This document shows, one piece after another, positions 1-10,765 of a stretch of DNA of 64,000 bases. A program made the translations under genes and the position numbers. Below the pieces are notes generated by a model, which searched no databases, was not told where the DNA came from, and worked only from the letters and a program-made list of their open reading frames with translations. How positions within the stretch are numbered: position 1 is the stretch's first letter; each line of letters starts with the position of its first letter. Source of the DNA: Clitopilus passeckerianus (lineage: Eukaryota; Basidiomycota; Agaricomycetes; Agaricales; Entolomataceae); NCBI GenBank assembly GCA_944990035.1, contig CALYLX010000065.1, positions 62,001 through 126,000 of the forward strand. The letters are read 5' to 3'.

Positions 1-472
1 GCGCTCGGCTTACTCACCTTTCTCGCCCCAGCATAAGACGATCTGCCAGCCGTTTTCTGGAGACACCACTCTGACCGTGAAGCCCTACTACATGGATCCC
101 TCGCTCATGACACTGGTCCCGCTCGCCCATATCCCTCGCGCCACCCTGGGAGGGCCATTCGAGACCGTTCCAAAGCACCATCAGCGCAGCTCTCATATCC
201 CGAAAGATGTCGCTCACGGAAAGTCGAAGGATATGATTATCAAGATTCAGGCTTCCCTGGCCGGCAAGTCCCCGATATTGGTCTACGACAAGAAGAGAGA
301 TTTCGTATGTCATATTCGGAGAGTTGATTCCTCCTTGAGCTATGATAGACTAGATGCCGTTATTCGCGAGAAGGGAGTTCTTGGGCTCAAGGCATACTTC
401 GCCGCGGAGTTGAAGAATGAGAACGAGCTTACCATCAAGATTTCGAAGGTACTCGCTGAGCAACCATTCTGA
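1..472 (+). CDS. Ankyrin-MYND protein, 3' fragment (array copy A)
   Basis: This is the C-terminal end of a gene whose start lies before the window. Frame 2 is open from the first bases to TGA 470-472. The residues at the edge (..QHKTICQPF) match the last His/Cys part of the MYND finger in the two downstream copies. The conserved tail then follows, ending in EQPF, as in copies B (to 2177) and C (to 3931). MYND fingers are zinc-binding protein-protein interaction modules; the cellular role here is unknown. An intron 3' end may lie within the first 35 bases, so the exact exon start is uncertain. It is the upstream member of a three-gene head-to-tail array. Confidence 0.7.
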   Translation, partial: RSAYSPFSPQHKTICQPFSGDTTLTVKPYYMDPSLMTLVPLAHIPRATLGGPFETVPKHHQRSSHIPKDVAHGKSKDMIIKIQASLAGKSPILVYDKKRDFVCHIRRVDSSLSYDRLDAVIREKGVLGLKAYFAAELKNENELTIKISKVLAEQPF

Positions 473-751
473 AAGAGCTTATCGATGTCGCTATAAAATT
501 TCGTACTTGCAGACCCTCCAGCTATTTTAGTGTAGAAAATCTCATAGTGAACGTAAGTAAATACCTAGTTCTTTGTTTCTTAATTATGTTTTTGTTTCCG
601 AAACCTATTCTCCCTGTTGCTGAACGTAAAATTCCCTCTTCCGGTAAGCGCGATATTGACGTGACGCGTTTTCTAAGGGCCAAGACAAATAAGAACAAAT
701 GAAGGGACAAGCAATTTCTCGGTGTCTGAATCGTCTAACTCTAAGCGAACA

Positions 752-2177
752 ATGTCGGAAAAACCAGAAGATTATGATGGGGGACTTCAAGTTTCTCGTC
801 AATTATTCGATATCTTGAACCAACCGGGTTTTATCTCTGTACCCATGGGAGGTCAACGTGCTCGCGAAATGTACCGCTATGGTTAGAGGGCTAGTGGGTT
901 ACTCATCGGAGAGTGTTGTTGCGCTAACTTTAAGCATATTTTCGTATAGGCACTCTGAGGTTGGATGCTCAGCGACTTTCTCCTTTTGGCCTTCTGTGCT
1001 TCTCTTGTCAAGTAGATGCGGTGCGCCAGGTGCGTCTTGATTATGCCTCAGAAGGCTTCCGTTACTTAGGGCGTTTTCCTCAGGCGACAGAGTCAGGTGA
1101 AGCACCCCCGCTTGGCAGTACAGAAACTCCATATAAATGGGGCTACGCAACCTTGATACTGTGCGGTGCTCAGCAAATCAGATCTCGTACTACCCCTCTT
1201 CAGCACCTCGACACCCTTTAATATCTCATTTCCCGAGGCCTCCCAGTGGATGTCCCGGATATCGCAGGATGGACAGCTCTATCGCATGCCGCCATGGCTG
1301 TCATATCCAAACTCGACATTCTTGAAGCCCTTCTTGAAGCTGGAGCAAATCCGAACCATCAAGGACGCTACGGAGACGCCCCAATCATCAATGCCTTCCA
1401 ACAGAACCGCTGGTAGGAAACAGATGCGCTCTTGGAACATGGCGGGGATCTCGACATTCCAGACGCGGATGGCTATACACCAAGGAGTTTCTTCCTTTCC
1501 TGTGGACCGCAGGTGACGGCTGTCGTGCTGAAGCACATCCAGAAGCGAGCTGGCAAGGAGGCGCCGAGGACTTCAAAAGAATGCGACAACTGCCACAAGG
1601 CCGATGCCCCCCTGAAGAACTGCTCCAAATGCCAGGTTGCCCGTTACTGTGGTGTTGAGTGCCAACGTATGGATGCTGTTGCAAATCTATTATGCAGTAC
1701 TGACCTAAACCTATAGGCGCAGCATGGCCCAGCCACAAGAAAGCCTGTCAACCATTCTCATCCGGGAACACCCTGGAATTTAAGCCATACTATGACGAAT
1801 TCGATTACACCATCCAGCCGGCCTCCATGGTTAGGCAGCGTATCGGGATGGCTGCAGAAAATACACCTTCCTCCCCTTACAAACGTGCAAGTCACGTTCC
1901 GAAGGATGTTGAGCTGTTGGGCGAGGCGAAGAGCATGATAATCAAGGTGCAGGTTCCAATGGGTGGTGACAACGGGCCGTTATTTGTTTATAACAAAAAG
2001 CGGGATTTCGCCTGCACTCTGCGGCGTGAAGATGGCCCTGCCAATTATGACCAACTCTCTAGGACGGTCAAGGAAAAGGGTATTTCCGGGCAGAAGGCGT
2101 ATTTTGCCGCGGAGCTAAAAGGCAGGGACAACCTTGCTATTAAGGTCTCGGAGGTTTTGGCGCAGCAACCATTCTAG
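752..2177 (+). pseudogene. Ankyrin-MYND pseudogene (array copy B)
   Basis: The exon layout is the same as copy C downstream: first exon from ATG 752, introns near 882-949, 1030-1083 and 1671-1716, MYND cysteines (CDNCHKAD..CSKCQVARYC), and a conserved C-terminal domain ending EQPF-like at 2177. Two in-frame stops interrupt the ankyrin part. TAA 1219-1221 replaces an AAA lysine codon of copy C (..QHLKILKYL). TAG 1414-1416 falls in the ankyrin linker just before a conserved ETD. Both lie in the frame of the flanking coding sequence and no splice signals plausibly remove them. The rest is well preserved, so inactivation looks recent. Reassignment or readthrough is very unlikely in a fungus. Confidence 0.8.
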
Positions 2178-2494
2178 TTCCCATTGTACGCCTAGCGTTG
2201 CTTGTACCAATCTATGATCATCGAATGATACATCATGCCACATATTGCTCTGCTCGCTCTGTAAGGCTCCCATCTTGCACCTTGTGCTTACATCCATTGG
2301 CGACCCATCTTAGATGAATTGGCTATCTACACCTAGAAACTGTCGACGAGGCACGCTAGACGGAGGCAGAGGTGCTTTCGGAACTCGGAACCAACCTTCT
2401 CACGGCCCGATATTCTGTCTCAGAATCTGAGTACAGCAAAGGCGACAACAAAAGGAGAAATACTACGGTATCCTGATACATCTCCTCCTTCGAC

Positions 2495-3931
2495 ATGCCT
2501 CCTGGCCCATCTCTTCCTCATTCGCCCTTTACGAAGCCCGAGGACTGTGATGGGGGATTGAGCGTATCCCCCGAGATGCGAAAGATTTTCGAACAGTCGG
2601 GATATCTTACACTTGGAAAAGGCGGGCAGCGAGGGAGAGACCTCTACAAAGCAGGTAGGGCAGAACGCTTCTGTTCTCTTCCTCATGCTAATTCCCAGTA
2701 TGTTACAGGTTCCATCAACCTCGATGCAATTCGCCTCTCCCCATTCGGTTGCTTCTGTTATGTCGGAGAGCTGGAAAGCGTTGAAGAGGTACGCACGCTC
2801 CCTTACTGTTTCCTTTCCAGTATTCACAGTCAACTAGATGTATGAAGCTGGCGCGGCCCCATCGCTTTCGGGCACTGAGACTCCGTACAAGCTCAGTTAC
2901 GCGTCGCTCATTGTCGTCGGAGCACAACGCATTGAATGTCCCGGCGCTCCGGAGCGGACGCAGCACCTGAAGATACTTAAATATCTGGTGTCGAAAGGTC
3001 TTTCCGTTGATGTGCCCGATATTGCTGGGCAAAGCGCACTCTCACTAGCCTCAAGTGCAATCAAGTCCAAACCAGAGTTCGTCCGAGCCTTAATCGAAGC
3101 AGGCGCGGACGTGAACCAGCGAGATCGTTATGGAGAAATACCAATACTTGGAGCTATGCAGGCCAACAACTACCGCGAAACTGATATCTTGCTCGAACAT
3201 GGTTCCAGCCTTGATATTCCCGATGCCAGTGGTCGCTGGTGCGCTAGAAATCTCTTTATGACCTATGGACCACAGATCACAGCTGTCGTCCGAAAACACA
3301 TCCAGAAACAAGAGGGTACGGAAGCTCCTCGCGCTGAGAAATGCTGCGATTTGTGTAGGAAGGAGAATGTTTCACTCAAAAATTGCGCTCGGTGTCGTGT
3401 CGCGAGGTATTGTTCAGCCGCATGCCAAAGTAAGTATTTCACCTCGGCACCTCAGATATATTGCCTATTGACTCTCAATTAGAACAGGCTTGGCCACTTC
3501 ACAAGAAGACCTGCGAACCGTTTGGGGTGACAACGACTGTCGCCTTCAAACCTGTCTACCATGGCATCCCCGAGCTGATTCCAATTGCCAACCTTACTCG
3601 ACAAATGCTGGGAATACCTGTTGAACCAGCTCCACCGTCGCATAAGCACTCTGGCAGAGTTCCGAGCAACCTGAAGACGCCCAAGCAAATTGTCATCAAG
3701 GTGCAAGTTTGTCTAGGGATAGAGGATGGAGACATGCTCGTCTACACTAAAAGCAGAGATTTCCTGTGCCGTCTACGTCGAGTTGACGAGCCAACCAGTT
3801 ATGATCGATTGACGGCAAAGGTGAAAAATGCTGGCGTTGGAGGTATGAAAGGATATTTCGCTGCTGAGCTACGGAGTAAGAATGAATTAGTGGTCAAGGT
3901 CTCGGAGATCCTTGCCGAGCAACCTTTCTAA
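2495..3931 (+). CDS. Ankyrin-repeat and MYND zinc-finger protein (array copy C)
   Basis: Exons are 2495-2654, 2709-2788, 2838-3429 and 3483-3931; phases agree and give 426 aa. The N-terminal 80 residues are shared with copy B. The middle holds two or three ankyrin-like units (..LVSKGLSVDVPDIAGQSAL.., ..LIEAGADVNQRDRYGEIP.., ..LLEHGSSLDIPDASG). The MYND finger follows (CCDLCRKENVSLKNCARCR, then CSAACQ, HKKTC). A C-terminal domain of about 130 residues with no recognised family ends in EQPF. The architecture implies a protein-interaction scaffold, as in many expanded mushroom MYND families, but the substrate or partner is unknown. It is the only complete, intact copy of the array in the window. 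Confidence 0.85.
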
Positions 3932-4155
3932 TAACTAGAAAGGTGCATGCGAATTCCAGATTCTAGTGTTATAATTTACCTATTCGATAAAATACGATAC
4001 TCCGCCAATTTCATCCAATGCTTCGCTTCTTAGCTGGTCTCGGAGCCGCAAAAGGGAGAACTGCGCCATCAAGTCATACAAAGGGGATAGCGGACTATTT
4101 CCGAATGCCGTCTGCCTCACTCAGCAGCTCAACCTGATCATCGATTGTTAAAACG

Positions 4156-4996
4156 ATGGCTATGACCTTGCTGCAGAAAAAGGTCATCCTTTACGATATT
4201 CCATCCACCAAGCCGGGACAGTGTTGGTCTCCAAATGTCTGGAGAGTTAGGTCCGGACTTGGGTTTCTCACCGCTCACGAATTACCATTGACGTCCTTGC
4301 TTCTGAAGGCTGGTTCTCCATTACAAGGGAATTCCATACGAAACAGTCTGGGTAGAATACCCGGACATTGAGGGTGTTGGCATTGCCATCGGTGCCTCGC
4401 CTACAACACCTTGCGATGATGGAAGTGGCAGAATGCTGTATACCTGCCCAATGCTTACTGACCCTAACCAACTTAACGAAGCTGGAGAGCCGACTGTGCT
4501 GTCGGACTCTTCCAACATTGTCGACCATCTAGAGACATTCTATCCAGAACGGCCTGTGTTTCCTTCTGGTACACTTGCTCTTCAGGTCGCCTGGCGCAGA
4601 TTCGCAAACATGAACTTCTACAACGAGGTCGCAGATCTCCTTATCTCAAAGTGTCCAGCTATTCTGAACGAGCCGAGCAAAGAGTACTTTGTGCAAACTC
4701 GTACCTCCTGGTATCCTCCAGAAGTTATGAACCCAGATCGCGAAGCTCTCTGGAAAATCGTTAAAATCGGGCTAGACAAGATCGCAGCCGCCCTTGACAA
4801 GAACGGTACCCATCCAAACAATTTACAAGTAGTACCTGGCACATTTACATATGCCGACACGGCGATGATAGCGCCTCTACTTTGGGCCAACGCCATTCTG
4901 GATGATGGAGAGATGGGGATGTTGAAGAGCTGGAATGGTGGTCGTTGGGCTGCCCTCTTGAGCCACTTCAGTGGCGTTATTGGAAATTGCAAGTAA
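4156..4996 (+). CDS. Glutathione S-transferase (fungal GST-N type)
   Basis: Two exons, 4156-4250 and 4309-4996, give 260 aa. The N-terminal thioredoxin-fold signature is clear: a strand ending in YDIPS, then CWSPNVWRVR, then YKGIPYETVWVEYPDIE. The conserved E-S pair of the glutathione site sits in VLSDSSNIVDHLE. The C-terminal half is helical. Mushrooms carry many such cytosolic GSTs of uncertain substrate, linked to detoxification and secondary metabolism. The intron removes 58 bp with GT-AG ends and restores the frame (..RVR/LVLHYKG..). It ends about 240 bp from the 3' end of the convergent peptide-precursor gene. Confidence 0.85.
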
Positions 4997-5239
4997 TTCG
5001 TACGAGAACTGCAGAAGTAGGAAACAAGCTAGTGTATCGTCTTCGTGGAACCTTCTCAGAAGCAGCTCATTTCATGCAAGGTCTTGGTTACCTTTTGAGT
5101 ACATTTTACACATACTACGGGTACATAGAAGAACAGTATTTACATTGCCCAGCGTAATGTATGTGTAAAGGCCGTGGTCGCTGCGAAACATAACATCTAT
5201 CTCCAAGCAACCCCCAAAATGTTCCCGTCCTTGTCATTC

Positions 5240-5989
5240 CTACGACCAAGTGACTGGTTCTCCGTATGGTTGTGGCTTCTTGAGACCTCCAAAGATTGGT
5301 TCAGGCTTCTTGATACCTCCAAAGAGTTTTCCAAGGCCGTTCTTGGCACCTTCGGCGAGTTTTCCAATCAATGACCGTTGCTCGACAGAGCTCTCGTTGA
5401 ATGCTCGAGAAGAGACACCTTGGTCACGGCGGAAGCCAAGGAAGCCTTTGGCAACCTTCTTAACACCTCCGAAGAGTTTTCCAAAGAATGACCGTTGCTC
5501 GACAGCGCTCTCGTCAAATGCCCGAGCAGAGACGCCCTCGTCGCGGCGGAAGCCAAGGAAACCTTTGGCAACCTTCTTGACACCGCCGAAAAGTTTTCCG
5601 AAGAACGATCGCTCCTCTAGGAGGGCATCCTCGAATTCACGCTCGTAGATGGAGTCGAATTCGTATTCACGGGTAAAGAGGATGTCTTCTTCTTCCGAGC
5701 GGGCCTCGACTGCGCTGTTTTCATCCCGTCGGAATCCGAGGAAGCCCTTGGCAACTTTCTTGACGCCACCGAAGAGCTTGCCAAAGAAGGAGCGTTCAAC
5801 GAGCTCTACTTCATCGAAGTCACGGAGGTACAGAGGCTCCCATTCCTCTGATCGGGCGTCGAGTAATGCAACGTCTTCAGGGTAAGCACGAGCGTCAACT
5901 TCGCCACTGGTAACAGGTGCGGAAATGACAACGGTGGAGAGGGCCAACAGGCAGGCCAGAGCGAAGAAGGGTTGAAGAAGGAACTTCAT
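5240..5989 (-). CDS. Secreted multi-copy cationic peptide precursor (Kex2-type repeat protein)
   Basis: A single exon encodes 249 aa. A signal peptide (residues 1-23, cut near ISA/PV) is followed by acidic spacers alternating with cationic cores. Three cores at residues 68-88, 129-149 and 168-188 are identical in protein: FFGKLFGGVKK, then VAKGFLGFRR. Each core is preceded by (E/Q)RS and followed by RR-D, a dibasic site expected for Kex2-type cleavage. A fourth divergent unit starts at residue 207 (LIGKLAEGAK.., KLFGGIKK). Spacers are rich in Glu/Asp (SEEEDILF, EFEDALLEE), as in pro-regions that neutralise a cationic peptide. Each core would be Gly/Lys/Phe-rich with a strong positive charge and could form an amphipathic helix. 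The architecture is that of fungal KEP proteins such as Ustilago Rep1 or Candida Ece1, but I recognise no homologue. An antimicrobial, membrane-active, signalling or surface role is inference. Confidence 0.85.
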   Translation of the reverse strand: MKFLLQPFFALACLLALSTVVISAPVTSGEVDARAYPEDVALLDARSEEWEPLYLRDFDEVELVERSFFGKLFGGVKKVAKGFLGFRRDENSAVEARSEEEDILFTREYEFDSIYEREFEDALLEERSFFGKLFGGVKKVAKGFLGFRRDEGVSARAFDESAVEQRSFFGKLFGGVKKVAKGFLGFRRDQGVSSRAFNESSVEQRSLIGKLAEGAKNGLGKLFGGIKKPEPIFGGLKKPQPYGEPVTWS

Positions 5990-6890
5990 GATGAATTTTG
6001 AGGAGAGGTTGCTTGAGGAGGTAGGTGGTTAGAGATAGCTGAGTGAAGCAGCGATCAACGCGTTGATTCAAGGTGAGGTGATTCCAGACCAGCTGAGAAC
6101 TGAATGGCATCCTATGGTCGGGCGAGGTTTATAAGTTGAGGAAAACGTCAGATCGTCAAGATTCCGCAAATCAGCGAGATAACCGGTTCCCTGGAGACGA
6201 GAGGCGTATTCAATGACTTCTTCTCTAACGTAGCTGATGCCAGATGATATCGTATTTGCTTCAGGAGGAAGAATCTGATGGCACTGTCAACTTGATGAAA
6301 GTGCCTTCAGATAACCCCGAATCCACTATTAACTTGAGCCTGACGGCATGGGCGCCGAATCAGGTCTGGTAACGCGACATTGAGTCCCTATCATGAATGG
6401 GCGGTGAGGGCTCAGACAGTGGCGAAGCCTGTTAACATCTCACCTGACAGTCGCCATCGCCCATGACACATACCTGTGCCGTAGAGATTTCTTTGATGCG
6501 ACTACATGGGGAATCCGAGGATCCTTCAATCGGTACAAGATATCCGATACATTCAACGGAGACGCAGAAAGTGCAACAGGCGGAGCCCAGTTCTCGTATC
6601 GCCGTCAGCCTCGTGCGCTCGACGAAGGTCTCGAACGATGGAACACCACGGAGCTCTAGATCTCAAAGGCTTCGCCAGGCTCAGTTCAACTCCATAGACA
6701 ACGAACGACCAAGATTAACATTTATTAGACTTACATACATACAGCAAGAAATACAACAATATTGATCTGGAATACAAAGAGAATTTGATAGATGATATGG
6801 GTATTTGACGTTAAGGGGCCGGTCTATGATTTGAGAGGCGAGAGGATGCTTGCAAGAAACGCATTGGGAAAGTTGGGATTGTGTATTATA
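5990..6890. other. Intergenic, promoter of the peptide precursor
   Basis: About 0.9 kb between the start of the peptide precursor and the stop of the next reverse-strand gene. Apart from the TATA-like site no gene was seen; short open frames (for example 6463-6765) show no protein-like pattern. Confidence 0.5.
6127..6134 (-). promoter_or_regulatory. Possible TATA box of the peptide-precursor gene
   Basis: Reverse-strand TTATAAAC lies about 140 bp upstream of the ATG at 5989. Position and sequence fit a core promoter element; there is no transcript evidence. Confidence 0.4.
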
Positions 6891-7696
6891 TTACGAGGGC
6901 GGAGGTGTCGGTGCGCCTGTGAGATGGTCAGGGTCAAGGTAATGATATAGGCGGACCAGGTATCTTACCGAACAATCCCTGTCGAGGAGGAGGCGAAGCT
7001 CGGTATGGAGAGTTTCCAAGAGCAGGACTTGGTGCCAAAAGCGGGTTGGCTAAAGCATCAAGACGTTGGTCAGTAATGTCGCTCCTAGAAACGCTCCAGA
7101 ACTCACGTCGCCAATTCTGCCAGGCTGGAACCTCCATTGGCATGGGTGCAACTGGGGCCGGCGTAGGGGCCGCGATGGCCTTGGGTGGCTTCTTCTTACG
7201 CTCGGGTCGCTTGTGCACCGTCCTCCATCCACCAGGCGCCGGTTGAGGCGGTGGAGGAGGTTCTTCCATAGGTGGCGGCATTTCCATCATCATCATCGGA
7301 GGTCCTTCAATCTATATCCAAGGAATCGTCAGCAGAGCCATATAAACCCTTCAGAGTCACTTGCCTGTGGATGCCAGTCTGGTGCATATTCGCCACCCGC
7401 TCCGTGCTTCGATTTCAACCTCATGATTTCCGCTATTTCACTGCAAGATCGTCAGCTTTCACAATCGCCCAAGAGCGAAGTATTCACTAACAATTGCAGC
7501 ATCCGCCTTTGCTCCCTCAGCTGTCCGACCTCATCAAGCAGTCCTCGTACTTCACTTGCAAGCGCTTTTGTGAAGTCGTAGATGTGCCTGCAAACAGTGG
7601 GAAAAACTCCGTTCAGTCAAGTGAAAACGCCTTAGCAACATCAAAGACTTACTTAGGTGCCTGCGCAGGTGTCGATTGTGTATTTCTCGACCCCAT
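6891..7696 (-). CDS. Small coiled-coil, proline-rich protein of unknown function
   Basis: Six exons in reverse order: 7653-7696, 7492-7587, 7365-7440, 7107-7311, 6969-7049, 6891-6916. Phases agree throughout and give 175 aa. The N-terminal third is helical and probably a coiled coil (IYDFTKALASEVRGLLDEV, then LREQRRMLQFEIAEIMRLK), followed by GGEYAPDWHPQ. The rest is Met/Pro-rich, with a basic stretch (HKRPERKKKPPK) that could be a nuclear signal, and ends FGAPTPPPS. The third intron (7312-7364) has a GC donor within CAG/GCAAGT, a classic GC-AG site. It resembles conserved basidiomycete proteins of unknown role; no enzyme motif is present. The start is the first ATG of the open exon; a non-coding 5' exon is possible. 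Confidence 0.75.
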
Positions 7697-8029
7697 TGAG
7701 GGCGAAGACGACAAGCTTTGTGAGGGTCAAGCAGCCGAGCAATCGCAGAGCCTGTTGAGCGGAAGCAAACCAACTCAAACCACAGGCTGGTGCATTGACT
7801 AAGCTCGCTCTATTTCCCCATTCGGAAAATGAACGCATTTGCAGCTTGCAGAGGAATTGAGCAGGTGCGACTCGGAGGTCAGCAGATATTCTGGTCAGAC
7901 GAGCAGTAATCAGGGAAGAGCCCTCGAAGCGTTCATTATAGCTACAGACTATATATGTATACATTTTACCTCACAACTGGATCGATCTAGCAGGCTAGTC
8001 CCAAAGTTGTAGTAACAGCGTCCCAAGAA

Positions 8030-10264
8030 TTATAGTGAAAAGTTCATAGCGTCTCGATCATCAGCCCACAGGCGGGCCCACTCTATACAAAGTCTATAGA
8101 CGTACACTGTCAAAGGAGGATACATGAGCAATCGATTCTGTGGTAAAAGGGAATACGGTGACAAACCTTCCATATCGATTGGTCGACCAATGGTATTTTT
8201 CCAATGCTTGCCAGCTCTTGCAATCCGACGCAGTTGCCTATCACCAACAGCAGACGACGGGAGCCGGTTCCTGTGAGCTTGCTGTGTCGATGCCGTTGGC
8301 CCAGAGAAATAAGCGTGGATGTTGTAGATTTCCCGGTACGAAGGTGACAGAGGAATGTAGTGAACCCTGGAACATGATGGTCAGTTATGCAATTCCAACC
8401 AGGGCGAGCACGACATACCATGGTTGAATCCAATCCCTGAAGAACTCTTCGTAGACAGTGGCTTTCACGGGAACGCTGTCGCTAGCCAAGAAAGCCATGA
8501 AACGTCCACTATAGCCAGCTCCGTCCAAATCCGCCAGGTACTTGTATGACCAGTACTCCCCAAGTAATGCCGGGTCACCAAAACGATGGGCTAAGACCAA
8601 TGCGTCTGTCCCTCCCGGGTATGCTTCAGCCGAGACGGCTTTGACGAAGGCAGCGTCTATGACCTCGTCGTTCAGTCGGGAAACTGGAACGGAGGCTGAG
8701 AGGTAGCGGCCATGAAGATTGGGATGAGCAAATGTCACGGACACGCTGGAATTCGACTGGTCTGAAGCCATGTGGACGAATCTAGAGCCAGAAACCCAGG
8801 TCAGGACAGTGTGCATGGATTGCAAATGCGTGAACATACCGATGCCTGTGATACTGAGGAGAAAATCCAGGAGGGTGATTGCCACCACCTGTCGAGGCTC
8901 CTCGCCAGAAAACCTTGTCTTTCTTCTGCTCCCAAGGCATTTCGTTCCGATCACGTTCTTCAAGATGAAGGTTTATGGCATTCCATCCGTACGTGTATCT
9001 CTTGGTGCTGCCGAAGTAATAATGACTGGGAATCTTGATGTCGAGGAAGCCTTGAGCCTTCGCAACGCTGAAGACAGGATACACTGCGTGAATGGTACGC
9101 CAGTCGGAGAAGAAGTGGCCTTGTTGATAATGCTCGTGTGGTTCGTCACAAAAGTTGGGGTAGGATGTTGGGCGCCATTTTGAGGACAAGAACCGGAAAT
9201 CTGATCCTGGTAGAGTTCGTTGAGGGCTGAAGTGGCCTCCTCTTTGAGCAGATAGGCCTAATTGTTTTGTGGCAAAGAGGCGGCGGGCCGGGGATTCAGG
9301 TGGACAGGTGCGTCGCCATGCATCCCAGACGTTGCCGTGCTCATCCCAGTCATTACGAAATGGGCCACCGAGAACCCGCTCAATGCCCACTGTATGCGGA
9401 TGTCAGATTGAGCGCCATATGACAGAGCTTGATGATCATACACACCAGAAGAATCTTCCTGCGTGAGATTTGGGTACTTCCTGTGTTCCCAGGGAACTAA
9501 TACACGGCCTTCCGCATGTGAGTTGATAGGAAAATCCATGTCTGGGAGCTGTAAGATACAGGTTAGGTGGACATATGCAACGAGTTAACTGTGAAGCCTA
9601 CCAAGTGAACGAACTTCTCCAACATTGACTGGAATCCTATGGCTCGTGCTCCGACTTCCGTATTGCCATCTGGGTCAGCATTGAAGGCCGAAGATGTGCC
9701 ATTTTGAATGCGGACGATATCGATGGATGGAAGCTCCCCGACCTAATGAGTAGCAGAGGTCAGAGCTTGAGGCGATACCAAAGGAATTCGGGGGAAACAA
9801 ACCTGCAGGGCCCGTCGACGAAGCTCCTCTCCTGAAATTTCCCAGAAGGGAGTCAGATCCTCAACCAGCGTATCGTACTCGTCAATCATTTTGACGTCGT
9901 GTTTTGTTGCAAAGGCAAACCAGGCATCGAATCCTTCGGGTGGGCTGCGTTTGTAGCGACGTTTGTATTCTTTGACGGCAGCGCTGAGGGTCTTACTCTG
10001 AGCACTGATTTTTGCGCCATACCGCTCCTCTGCGTCGTGTATATGGCGTGAGATAGGGTGCGAGGTAGGAGGAGACTGCCCATGTAGCGGGGAGGCATGC
10101 GAGGTCTGATGGTCGGACGAAACATGACCAGAAATATATGGATCATGGCTACGGCCCAGAAGAAAGCCAGCCTGCATAAACACCACGAAGGTGCAGCAGA
10201 AGAAAACTGATGCCCGATTCCTCTTGATCCATGCCGCAAGGTTACGCTCCCTCCTGGCGCGCAT
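8030..10264 (-). CDS. CAP10-type glycosyltransferase (GT90 family), type II membrane protein
   Basis: Exons 9803-10264, 9602-9742, 9446-9548, 8840-9389, 8419-8781, 8167-8366 and 8030-8106 join in frame to 631 aa. A basic N-terminus is followed by one membrane segment (about residues 19-38, ASVFFCCTFVVFMQAGFLLG), as in Golgi glycosyltransferases. The CAP10/Rumi domain shows its hallmarks: YTYGWNAINL, then MPWEQKKDKVFWRGASTGG, and near the end GYSGRFMAFLASDSVPVKA followed by DWIQPW. The family includes Cryptococcus Cap10 and animal O-glucosyl/xylosyl transferases. In a mushroom the product probably acts on cell-wall or glycoprotein glycans; donor and acceptor are unknown. An in-frame TAG just before ATG 10264 supports that start. 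Confidence 0.88.
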
Positions 10265-10765
10265 GTATGGTCTGCTCGTCGACTAGAGCACCTTGGGCAC
10301 CGTAGACGGTGTAAGAAAGGCCGTGAAGTTGGCAATCGAGAATGGTGAGAACGTTGACGAGGACGGAAGCATGCCAACAGTCGGCCGGTTTGGATATATT
10401 TGGTCCACGGCGTGCCGGTCAAATCTCCTTTGGCTTGGCGGTGGCGGTTCGGACACCGTGCCGTCAATCCGCCAGCTCGATGACAGATCGCAACAACACG
10501 AGCAAGGTACAGAAAAATTAGATTCTTTGAAGTGTGCACTAGCGGTGAAGATTACAGGGAATGAATAGCTACAGCATATATTCTAACAATCTTGATCAAT
10601 TCACATTCGAGAATAAATTACTACCGTCCTCCGAAAATGACAAAATGTCGAACCCGAAAAAGAAAATACAAAAATAGCCCTGCCGAAGACTTTTTGTGAA
10701 AGGGGAGCAGCACTGTATCGTGGTGCCTGAAGGAAAGGAATGTGCGTTCAGAGTCTTCGGACGTT
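10265..10765. other. Intergenic
   Basis: About 0.5 kb between the GT90 start and the first phosphate-transporter stop. It is AT-rich around 10590-10690. No gene or RNA was recognised. Confidence 0.5.

Noticed and set aside
9743..10539. Alternative reverse frame of 217 codons over the GT90 N-terminus
   Set aside because: It overlaps the GT90 first exon in a different frame and has no membrane-anchor or domain pattern.
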